Source: an uncultured Clostridium sp. (GTDB taxonomy: Bacteria > Bacillota > Clostridia > TANB77 > CAG-508). Taken from it: a stretch of 12,575 nucleotides of DNA. Below the pieces are notes generated by a model. That model was not told the origin of the DNA and searched no databases. It saw nothing but the letters and a program-made list of their open reading frames with translations. The translations under genes and the position numbers were made by a program. Location: NCBI GenBank assembly GCA_945874585.1, contig CAMCHB010000024.1, positions 1 through 12,575 of the forward strand. Direction: 5' to 3'. Positions 1 through 5,808 of the stretch are shown in pieces (position 1 is the stretch's first letter; every line of letters begins with the position of its first letter).

Positions 1-45
1 ACACACTGCATATCGTCGGCAGCGTCAGATGTGTATAAGAGACAG
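1..45 (+). other. Untrimmed Illumina Nextera i5 adapter (artefact)
   Basis: These bases are library-preparation sequence, not genome. Positions 1-4 (ACAC) match the end of the P5 arm. Positions 5-12 (ACTGCATA) match the i5 index I recall as N506/S506. Positions 13-26 (TCGTCGGCAGCGTC) are the Nextera read-1 adapter, and 27-45 (AGATGTGTATAAGAGACAG) are the Tn5 mosaic end used by the tagmentation enzyme. Genomic sequence begins at 46. The order index, adapter, mosaic end is exactly that of a finished library molecule, so this is contamination at a contig end and not a natural Tn5 insertion. Confidence 0.97.
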
Positions 46-46
46 G

Positions 47-100
47 GTCAATATTAAAGTTCGTAATATTACAGCAGATACAGCTAGTGTCAAAGAGTAG
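47..100 (+). CDS. C-terminal end of upstream gene, possibly AmaP/Asp23-like (partial)
   Basis: The first genomic bases read as an open frame of 17 codons, VNIKVRNITADTASVKE, ending in TAG at 98-100. The 5' part is lost at the adapter junction. The stop lies 18 bases before the next gene's ATG, which fits operon packing. Alternating hydrophobic residues (VNIKVRNI) look like a final beta strand. The gene upstream of DUF2273 and nusB in Clostridia is commonly an Asp23/Gls24 or AmaP envelope-stress protein, so the identity is inferred mainly from context. The fragment is too short for a firm family call. Confidence 0.45.
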   Translation, partial: VNIKVRNITADTASVKE

Positions 101-108
101 AACTATGT

Positions 109-113
109 GGAGG
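109..113 (+). promoter_or_regulatory. Shine-Dalgarno site that sets the DUF2273 start
   Basis: GGAGG lies five bases before ATG 119. A longer frame opens with GTG at 107, but that codon overlaps this ribosome site and has none of its own, so ATG 119 is chosen as the start. Confidence 0.75.
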
Positions 114-118
114 TTTTT

Positions 119-322
119 ATGGACGATATTAAGCAGTTTTTTATAAAATACAAAGGAGCCATTATAGGGGCTATTGTTGCCGTATTGATTCTATTAACCA
201 ATTTATATGAATTGATGATTGGCATATTAGTTATTTTAGCTGGAATCTATATAGGAAATTATGTACAAAATAATAAACATCGAGTAAAAGAAAAATTAAA
301 AAAATTTATTGATAAGTGGTAA
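119..322 (+). CDS. DUF2273 small membrane protein
   Basis: This 67-residue protein has two closely spaced hydrophobic segments (about residues 14-28 and 31-48) separated by a short turn (NLYE), followed by a strongly basic tail (KHRVKEKLKKFIDKW). That architecture, the size and the position just upstream of nusB match the DUF2273 family, which travels with Asp23/Gls24 and AmaP envelope-stress genes in Firmicutes. The likely role is as a small membrane component of that envelope-stress system, but its biochemical function is unknown. ATG 119 has a clean GGAGG five bases upstream and is preferred to the in-frame GTG at 107. An 85-base gap with a hairpin separates it from nusB. Confidence 0.75.
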   Translation: MDDIKQFFIKYKGAIIGAIVAVLILLTNLYELMIGILVILAGIYIGNYVQNNKHRVKEKLKKFIDKW

Positions 323-329
323 AAACAGT

Positions 330-356
330 AGGGCGGAGCAGACAAGTCTTCGCCCT
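330..356 (+). other. RNA hairpin between DUF2273 gene and nusB
   Basis: AGGGCGGAG (330-338) pairs with CTTCGCCCT (348-356) to give a nine-base-pair stem with one G-U pair and a nine-base loop. The stem is GC-rich in an AT-rich region and sits just after the DUF2273 stop. No U-tract follows (the next bases are CAATTGAAATT), so it is not a standard intrinsic terminator. It could be an mRNA-processing or 3'-stabilising structure, or a weak attenuator before nusB. Confidence 0.5.
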
Positions 357-407
357 CAATTGAAATTATAGAGACTATCAATAAGGGAATGAACTAGGGA
401 GGTTTTT

Positions 408-833
408 ATGAATCGTTCACAGGCAAGAGAGTGGCTATTTAAATTATTATATGAATTAGAGGTACAAAAAGCAGATCCAGAAGAGCAGATTCCATTATTT
501 ATCGAGAATTATGCGATTACAGATCCGAAAGTACAAGAATACATACAAAATGAAGTAAAGGGAATTCAAGAAAATCAGCAAAAAATCAAAGAAATTATTT
601 CACAGAATTTGAAGAAGGATTGGTCAATTGAGAGAATATCAAAAATCAATATTGCTTTATTAAAATTAGCCATTTATGAAATGATTTATGAAAAAATTCC
701 ATATAAGGTCATTATCAACGAAGTGGTGGAATTGGCAAAAGAATATGGAGATGATGCGTCTCATTCTTTTATTAATGGTGTTCTAGCAAGTGTAGTGAAA
801 CAGAATCATCTAGCTGAGGAGGAATCAATTTGA
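408..833 (+). CDS. nusB: Transcription antitermination protein NusB
   Basis: NusB binds boxA RNA with ribosomal protein S10 (NusE) and takes part in antitermination of rRNA transcription in the cytoplasm. The 141-residue length is normal. The N-terminal arginine-containing helix (RSQAREWLFKLLYELE, residues 3-18) and the C-terminal family signature are clear: ERISKINIALLKLAIYEM (75-92), then IPYKVIINEVVELAKEYG (97-114) and FINGVLASVV (121-130). In the family the segment around residue 81 usually reads Asp (VDRAILR); here it is Asn81, a mild deviation. ATG 408 follows GGGAGG with a spacer of five T residues. The stop codon overlaps the TTG start of xseA by four bases (TTGA), suggesting translational coupling. 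The nusB-xseA order is common in Firmicutes. Confidence 0.96.
   Translation: MNRSQAREWLFKLLYELEVQKADPEEQIPLFIENYAITDPKVQEYIQNEVKGIQENQQKIKEIISQNLKKDWSIERISKINIALLKLAIYEMIYEKIPYKVIINEVVELAKEYGDDASHSFINGVLASVVKQNHLAEEESI
817..822 (+). promoter_or_regulatory. Shine-Dalgarno site that sets the TTG start of xseA
   Basis: AGGAGG lies seven bases before TTG 830. The next in-frame ATG (845) would be 22 bases away, too far, so the rare TTG start is favoured. The site lies inside the last codons of nusB. Confidence 0.75.
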
Positions 834-2020
834 GACCAGAACCAATGACTGTTACACAATTGAACAAGTATATGAAAGACAAAATTGCAGGAGATGCTTT
901 CTTAAACAATATTTTTATTAAGGGGGAAATATCAAATTTTAAACATCATTATACAGGTCATTTGTATTTTACCTTAAAAGATGAAAATTCATTGATAAAA
1001 TGTATTATGTTTAAATCATCTGCTGTTCATTTAGATTTTGAACCTAAAGATGGTATGAAAGTCTTGATTGTTGGAACCGTTTCCGTTTATGAAAGAGATG
1101 GTGTTTATCAAATTTATTGCAGGGCAATGAAAGAAGATGGAATAGGAGCTCTTTATCGTGCTTATGAGGCTTTGAAAAAGAAATTAGAAGCAGAAGGTTA
1201 TTTTGCACCAGAACATAAAAAGAAAATCCCTTTTATGCCCAACACGATTGGTGTTTTAACATCTCAAACAGGAGCTGTTATCCGCGATATCATCAATGTG
1301 TCTACACGACGTAATCCGAATGTTCACATTCGACTATTGCCAGTACCTGTACAGGGAGAAGGAGCAGCTGCCAAAATAAAAGAAGCTATTGTGTATATGA
1401 ATGAAAACCAATTAGCTGATGTGCTTATTTTGGCAAGAGGTGGAGGCTCTTTAGAGGATTTATGGCCTTTTAACGAAGAAATTGTTGCAAAAGCTATTTA
1501 TGAATCCGAAATTCCTATTATTTCGGCAGTTGGACATGAGACAGATTTTACAATTGCAGATTTTGTCGCAGATTTACGAGCTCCAACACCTTCTGCAGCA
1601 GCAGAATTAGCAGTGGCTGATACAAAGGAACTTTATCATCGTTTACAAATTGATGAACAAAGATGCAAAATGGCATTGGTGAAGAAGGTTGAATGGATGC
1701 GCATGCGTTATGAAAAATGCATGAAATCAAGAGCTTTTACAGAACCATTACAAATGGTTCAAGAACAATACGTTCATTTGGATCATATAGTAAAAGAGTT
1801 GGAAAATGGGATTTCCATGAAAATGAAAAATGCCAAAATGGATGCAACGAATTGGATGGCAAAATTAGATGCTTTGAGTCCTTTAAAAACACTTGTAAGA
1901 GGCTATTGCATTGCAGAAAAGGGCCAAAAGGTGATTGGACGTGCAGAGGATTTACAACCAAATGATCAGATAGATTTAAAATTTACAGATGGTATTCGAA
2001 AAGCAAAAATTGAAGAATAA
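830..2020 (+). CDS. xseA: Exodeoxyribonuclease VII large subunit
   Basis: This is the large, catalytic subunit of exonuclease VII, which degrades single-stranded DNA from both ends into oligonucleotides with the XseB small subunit. The N-terminal third holds an OB-fold type DNA-binding domain: GEISNFKHHYTGHLYFTLKD spans about residues 32-51. The catalytic domain carries the family landmarks ARGGGSLEDLWPFNEE (202-217), GHETD (235-239) and RAPTPSAAAE (250-259). A helical coiled region follows (about 262-345), then the C-terminal LSPLKTLVRGY block (349-359). At 396 residues it is slightly shorter than many homologues, mainly in the helical arm. Start is TTG 830, supported by AGGAGG 817-822 and the overlap with the nusB stop. 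Unusually, another gene separates it from xseB. Confidence 0.97.
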   Translation: MRPEPMTVTQLNKYMKDKIAGDAFLNNIFIKGEISNFKHHYTGHLYFTLKDENSLIKCIMFKSSAVHLDFEPKDGMKVLIVGTVSVYERDGVYQIYCRAMKEDGIGALYRAYEALKKKLEAEGYFAPEHKKKIPFMPNTIGVLTSQTGAVIRDIINVSTRRNPNVHIRLLPVPVQGEGAAAKIKEAIVYMNENQLADVLILARGGGSLEDLWPFNEEIVAKAIYESEIPIISAVGHETDFTIADFVADLRAPTPSAAAELAVADTKELYHRLQIDEQRCKMALVKKVEWMRMRYEKCMKSRAFTEPLQMVQEQYVHLDHIVKELENGISMKMKNAKMDATNWMAKLDALSPLKTLVRGYCIAEKGQKVIGRAEDLQPNDQIDLKFTDGIRKAKIEE

Positions 2021-2033
2021 AAAGGAGAAATAA

Positions 2034-2447
2034 ATGAAAAAAGGTAGTATTGTGATAACTTTGTTGGTGATAGTTGCGATTGGATTGGCTATATTTTTAA
2101 TGGCAAAACTATCTCATATACCAAAACAAGAAGGAAGCAGTGATTCTCTTCCAAGTATGGAAAAAATAGCGGAAACGAATGAGTCAGAGACAATGAGAAA
2201 TCAAAGTGATGGGACAGCACAAGAAAATACAGTGGTGCTTCCACAAGAATTGGAAGGCAAATCCGGAGAAGAGAAAGCTATTTATTTGGTTCAAAAAGAT
2301 TGGAAAGATCCTTCTAATGTGAAGTTTGAAGCACAGCCAACAGAAGAAACTGATCAGTATAAAGTTTGCGTAAAAGAAAAAGAAAATGGCCAAGAAATTG
2401 TTTGGTATGAGGTAAATGTTGTCAAAGGTACCATAAAAATGTTATAA
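2034..2447 (+). CDS. Single-pass membrane protein of unknown function between xseA and xseB
   Basis: I do not recognise a named family with confidence. The 137 residues begin with a short basic start (MKKGS) and one hydrophobic segment (about 6-24) with no lipobox cysteine, so it is probably a membrane-anchored protein with the rest outside. A polar, low-complexity linker (about 30-75, rich in S, E, Q, N) leads to a small C-terminal domain (about 77-137). That domain has a helix (EEKAIYLVQKDW), then three predicted strands (VKFEAQ, QYKVCVKEK, IVWYEVNVVKGTIKML). This helix-plus-sheet pattern resembles small PepSY-like secreted domains, but that is inference from shape. AAGGAG precedes ATG 2034. 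The gene is 13 bases after xseA and 12 before xseB, so it is cotranscribed with both. Its codon use and base composition look like its neighbours. Confidence 0.8.
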   Translation: MKKGSIVITLLVIVAIGLAIFLMAKLSHIPKQEGSSDSLPSMEKIAETNESETMRNQSDGTAQENTVVLPQELEGKSGEEKAIYLVQKDWKDPSNVKFEAQPTEETDQYKVCVKEKENGQEIVWYEVNVVKGTIKML

Positions 2448-2459
2448 TGGAGGAAGTAG

Positions 2460-2699
2460 ATGGATAAAAAAGAAAATTTAAACTTTGAAGAAACCATTCA
2501 AGAGTTAGAGAAAATTGTAACCGAACTTGAAAAGGGTAACTTAAATTTAGAGGAATCTGTTAAAAAGTTTGAAAAAGGAATGCAGTTGGCAAAAGATTGC
2601 AATGAATGTTTAAACAATGCCGAGAAAAGAATTCAAATATTGATTCAGAAAGACGGACAAATGCAAGAAGAAAAATTTGAATTACCAGATCAAGCATAA
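2460..2699 (+). CDS. xseB: Exodeoxyribonuclease VII small subunit
   Basis: XseB is the small helical partner of XseA; several copies bind the XseA arm to form active exonuclease VII. The 79-residue length is typical. The family pattern is plain: NFEETIQELEKIVTELEKG (8-26), NLNLEESVKKFEKGMQLAKD (27-46), then CNECLNNAEKRIQIL (47-61). These form two amphipathic helices joined by a glycine turn, followed by a short acidic tail. GGAGGA at 2449-2454 sits six bases before ATG 2460. The isoprenoid gene ispA, often the next gene in Firmicutes, is not present; a YuiD-like gene follows after 35 bases. Confidence 0.95.
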   Translation: MDKKENLNFEETIQELEKIVTELEKGNLNLEESVKKFEKGMQLAKDCNECLNNAEKRIQILIQKDGQMQEEKFELPDQA

Positions 2700-2734
2700 G
2701 GATTCAGTTAATTTTAATAAAAGGGGTTTGCAAA

Positions 2735-3175
2735 GTGAATTATTTGATGAGTTTCATAACCAATAAATACATATTTGTTCCTTTCTTATTATGGTTGGGA
2801 ATACAAATATTTAAGGTGATTTGGGATTATGCGAAAGAAAAGAAATTTAACATAAAAAGATTTATGGGTGCAGGTGGTATGCCAAGTTCTCATTCAGCTG
2901 TTGTGTGTTCACTAGCAGCATTGATTGGAAAAGATGTTGGACTAGGGACACCTTTATTTGGAATGGCTGTAATTTTAGCTCTTGTTGTGATGTATGATGC
3001 GGCCGGCGTGAGAAGAGCAGCTGGAAATCAGGCGAAGGTATTGAATAAAATTATTGAAAATCCAGAACTAAATGTGTCAGCAGCGCAAGGAAAATTAGTA
3101 GAAGGATTAGGCCATCAACCTAAGGAGGTTTTGGCAGGAGCTATTATTGGAATTGTAGTTGGTGCTTTATTATAA
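2735..3175 (+). CDS. Divergent PAP2 family membrane protein (YuiD-like)
   Basis: This 146-residue membrane protein belongs to the divergent PAP2 (acid phosphatase/vanadium haloperoxidase-related) family, as in Bacillus subtilis YuiD. Diagnostic blocks are GGMPSSHSA (47-55), a D..GVRRAAGNQAKVLN block (about 88-103) and LGHQPKEVLAGAIIGI (about 125-140). Hydrophobic segments occupy about residues 11-29, 54-70, 72-88 and 130-146. The HS pair in PSSHS resembles part of the PAP2 phosphatase signature, so a role on a membrane phosphate ester is plausible, but no substrate is established. The start is GTG 2735 with AAGGGG eight bases upstream. ATG 2747 is an alternative, four residues shorter. Confidence 0.9.
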   Translation: MNYLMSFITNKYIFVPFLLWLGIQIFKVIWDYAKEKKFNIKRFMGAGGMPSSHSAVVCSLAALIGKDVGLGTPLFGMAVILALVVMYDAAGVRRAAGNQAKVLNKIIENPELNVSAAQGKLVEGLGHQPKEVLAGAIIGIVVGALL

Positions 3176-3196
3176 GAAATGATGGGAGTGGTTTAA

Positions 3197-4858
3197 ATGC
3201 AGGATCTTGAAATAGCACGAAATACTAAATTAGAAAATGTGTTAGAAATAGGAAGAAAAATTGGAATCCAAGAAAATGACATCATTTGTTATGGAAACGA
3301 TAAAGCAAAAATAAAAAATCATTGTTATCAGGATCATCAGTCTAATCCAAATGGAAAATTAGTTTTAGTGACTTCGATCAATCCAACACCCTTAGGAGAG
3401 GGAAAGACAACCGTGTCCATTGGGCTTGCAGATGGCTTATGCCGATTAGGGAAAAATGCTGTTCTAGCTTTGCGAGAACCATCTTTAGGCCCTGTGTTTG
3501 GCGTCAAGGGAGGCGCTACTGGTGGTGGCCATGCACAAATAGCACCAATGGAAGATATTAACTTACATTTTACAGGCGATCTTCATGCTATTACAGCAGC
3601 CAATAATTTATTAGCTGCGATGATTGATAATCATATTTATTTTGGAAATGAATTACAGATTAAAAAAGTTACTTGGAAAAGATGCTTGGATGTTAACGAT
3701 AGAGCTTTACGTCGCATCGAAATCAATTTGGATGGATCATCCAAATCCATTCCAAGAGAAGATGGATTTGATATCACGGCTGCATCTGAAATTATGGCAA
3801 TTTTGTGCTTGGCAGAAGACTTAGAAGATTTAAAAGAAAAATTAGGGCATATTATGATTGGCTATGATCAGCAAAATCAACCGGTTTACGCTAGCAGTTT
3901 AAAAGCAGAAGGTGCCATGTTAGTACTTTTAAAGGATGCATTTCAGCCAAACCTAGTGCAAACTTTGGAACATACACCTGCTTTTATTCATGGGGGACCA
4001 TTTGCTAATATTGCCCATGGATGCAATAGCATCGTAGCAACCAAAACAGCATTAAAATTAGCGGATTATGTTGTGACAGAAGCAGGATTTGGTGCGGATT
4101 TAGGTGCTGAAAAATTTTTCAATATCAAATGTCGAAAAACAGGTTTACAACCTGATGCTGTGGTTTGTGTGGCAACCATACGAGCTCTTAAATATCATGG
4201 TGGTATGCCGATGGAACAGATCACACAAGAAAATTTAGCTTATTTAAAAAAAGGCATGAAAAACTTAATCAAACATGTCAATAATTTAAAACAGCAATTC
4301 CATTTAAATGTTGTGGTAGCCCTTAATCAGTTTACAACTGATAAGAAGCAGGAAATTGAATTCGTTCGTTCTACTTTGCAGAAAGAGGGAACCCAAGTGA
4401 GTCTTGTAGAAGCCTGGGAAAAAGGTGGAGAAGGCGGCGAAGATTTAGCAAAACATGTGATTGCGTTAAGTGAAAAACCATGTCATTTACAATATACGTA
4501 TCAAACAGAAGATTGTATTCAAACGAAAATCGAAAAAGTGGCAAGAAATATTTACGGAGCTGAAAAAGTGGAATATTCAGAAGAAAGCAAAAAAGAGATG
4601 GACAGAATACAAGAGATGGGCTATGGACATTTACCAATTTGTATAGCAAAAACACAATATTCTTTTTCAGATGATCCGAAGAACTTACTGGCAGAAGAGC
4701 CATTTACCATTCACGTTAAAAATTTAGTAGCTAAAAGTGGAGCTGGTTTTATTGTGGTTTACACAGGTCATATTTATACCATGCCTGGTTTGCCAAAAGT
4801 ACCAGCAGCAGAAAACATAGGAATCGATACAAAAGATAATATAGTTGGAATTTTTTAA
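3197..4858 (+). CDS. fhs: Formate--tetrahydrofolate ligase
   Basis: Fhs joins formate to tetrahydrofolate using ATP, giving 10-formyl-tetrahydrofolate for purine and formyl-Met-tRNA synthesis. It is also a step of the methyl branch of the Wood-Ljungdahl pathway; one gene does not prove acetogenesis. The 553 residues match the usual 550-560. Visible landmarks are the P-loop TPLGEGKTT (64-72), LREPSLGPVFGVKGGATGGG (92-111), HAQIAPMEDINLHFTGD (112-128), and the second signature VATIRALKYHGG in the middle of the protein. GVKGGATGGGH differs slightly from the common GIKGGAAGGGY. ATG 3197 follows GGGAG with an eight-base spacer, 21 bases after the YuiD-like gene. The cofactor partner folD is not in the window. 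Confidence 0.98.
   Translation: MQDLEIARNTKLENVLEIGRKIGIQENDIICYGNDKAKIKNHCYQDHQSNPNGKLVLVTSINPTPLGEGKTTVSIGLADGLCRLGKNAVLALREPSLGPVFGVKGGATGGGHAQIAPMEDINLHFTGDLHAITAANNLLAAMIDNHIYFGNELQIKKVTWKRCLDVNDRALRRIEINLDGSSKSIPREDGFDITAASEIMAILCLAEDLEDLKEKLGHIMIGYDQQNQPVYASSLKAEGAMLVLLKDAFQPNLVQTLEHTPAFIHGGPFANIAHGCNSIVATKTALKLADYVVTEAGFGADLGAEKFFNIKCRKTGLQPDAVVCVATIRALKYHGGMPMEQITQENLAYLKKGMKNLIKHVNNLKQQFHLNVVVALNQFTTDKKQEIEFVRSTLQKEGTQVSLVEAWEKGGEGGEDLAKHVIALSEKPCHLQYTYQTEDCIQTKIEKVARNIYGAEKVEYSEESKKEMDRIQEMGYGHLPICIAKTQYSFSDDPKNLLAEEPFTIHVKNLVAKSGAGFIVVYTGHIYTMPGLPKVPAAENIGIDTKDNIVGIF
3726..3746 (+). repeat. Perfect inverted repeat inside fhs
   Basis: ATTTGGATG (3726-3734) and CATCCAAAT (3738-3746) are perfect nine-base arms around GAT. 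It lies in coding sequence (INLDGSSKS) and could form a small mRNA hairpin. A chance occurrence in 12.5 kb is quite possible. Confidence 0.5.
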
Positions 4859-4872
4859 GAGTGGGGGTATCT

Positions 4873-5793
4873 ATGAAAACAGATCGCATATACGAAGAAT
4901 TAACAAAAATTGTTGGATTTGAAAATGTATTTCTTAATGAATCTATGAAAAAACACACATCGATTCGTGTGGGCGGAAATGCAGATTTTTTTGTTCGTGC
5001 TGATCAAGTGGAAAAAATCAGAAAAATTTGTCAATTATCCAAAGAAACCAAAACACCTTTGACTATATTGGGCAATGGAACCAATGTACTTGTACAAGAT
5101 CATGGAATTCGTGGAATTGTATTAAAAATGGATATTCGTACAGTAGAGGTTCAAAAATCAGAGGATAAATTAACCATAAAAGCTGGAGCAGGAGTTCCTT
5201 TGATTAAATTATCCAAATTAGCGGGTGAAAACGCTGCAACCGGTTTAGAGTTTGCTATTGGTATACCAGGATCTTTGGGCGGTGCTATCAAAATGAATGC
5301 AGGAGCTTATGGCTCAGAAATGGATCAAGTGGTAAAAAAAACGACCTATATGGATCGCGATGGAAAAATTCAAACCCTTGGTAATAAAGAGCAAGCATTT
5401 GGGTATCGCAAAAGTATTTTCTTTGAAAATGATTGGATTATATTAGAATCTACTTTGGAATTGCCTTTTGGTAATCCAGATGAAATTCAGAAGAAAATGC
5501 AGGATAATTTAATGAGTAGACAGGCAAAACAACCATTGGATAAACCAAGTTGTGGTAGCACTTTCAAAAGAGGAGAAGATTTTGTAACAGCACAGCTGAT
5601 TGATGCTTGTGGGTTAAAAGGACTTTCTGTTGGAGATGCAGTAGTTTCTACCAAACATGCCGGATTTGTGATGAACAATGGCAATGCAACAGCAGAGGAT
5701 TTTATGCAATTAACCGATCAGGTAAAAACAGAAGTGTATAAGAAATTTCACAAAAATATAGAACTAGAAGTTGAGGTAATGGGTGAAAAATGA
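4873..5793 (+). CDS. murB: UDP-N-acetylenolpyruvoylglucosamine reductase MurB
   Basis: MurB is the FAD enzyme that reduces UDP-GlcNAc-enolpyruvate to UDP-MurNAc with NADPH, the second committed step of peptidoglycan precursor synthesis. The 306 residues have the shorter type II layout typical of Firmicutes. FAD-binding blocks are HTSIRVGGNAD (28-38), LGNGTNVLV and GIPGSLGGAIKMNAGAYG. The expected catalytic residues are present: an arginine in GYRKS (R179), a serine in CGSTFKR (S229, proton donor) and a C-terminal glutamate in LEVEVMG (E299). ATG 4873 is chosen because a G-run (4863-4867) sits five bases upstream; the frame opens earlier at GTG 4861, but that overlaps the ribosome site. The stop overlaps the AAGGAGGA of yvcK, implying coupling. 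Confidence 0.97.
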   Translation: MKTDRIYEELTKIVGFENVFLNESMKKHTSIRVGGNADFFVRADQVEKIRKICQLSKETKTPLTILGNGTNVLVQDHGIRGIVLKMDIRTVEVQKSEDKLTIKAGAGVPLIKLSKLAGENAATGLEFAIGIPGSLGGAIKMNAGAYGSEMDQVVKKTTYMDRDGKIQTLGNKEQAFGYRKSIFFENDWIILESTLELPFGNPDEIQKKMQDNLMSRQAKQPLDKPSCGSTFKRGEDFVTAQLIDACGLKGLSVGDAVVSTKHAGFVMNNGNATAEDFMQLTDQVKTEVYKKFHKNIELEVEVMGEK

Positions 5794-5808
5794 AGGAGGA
5801 AGACGGAA

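Noticed and set aside
27..45. Tn5 mosaic end as evidence of a natural transposon
   Set aside because: It is directly preceded by the Nextera adapter and an i5 index at the very start of the window, and no transposase or target duplication is present. It is library sequence.
107..118. GTG start giving a 71-residue DUF2273 protein
   Set aside because: The GTG overlaps the GGAGG that serves ATG 119 and has no ribosome site of its own.
1717..1965. Open frames of 74-82 codons on both strands inside xseA
   Set aside because: They lie wholly within the clearly conserved xseA frame, lack good ribosome sites and have no recognisable family pattern.
4371..4703. 110-codon minus-strand frame inside fhs
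   Set aside because: It is antisense to conserved fhs sequence, and its Phe/Leu-rich composition is what the complement of Lys/Glu-rich coding DNA produces.
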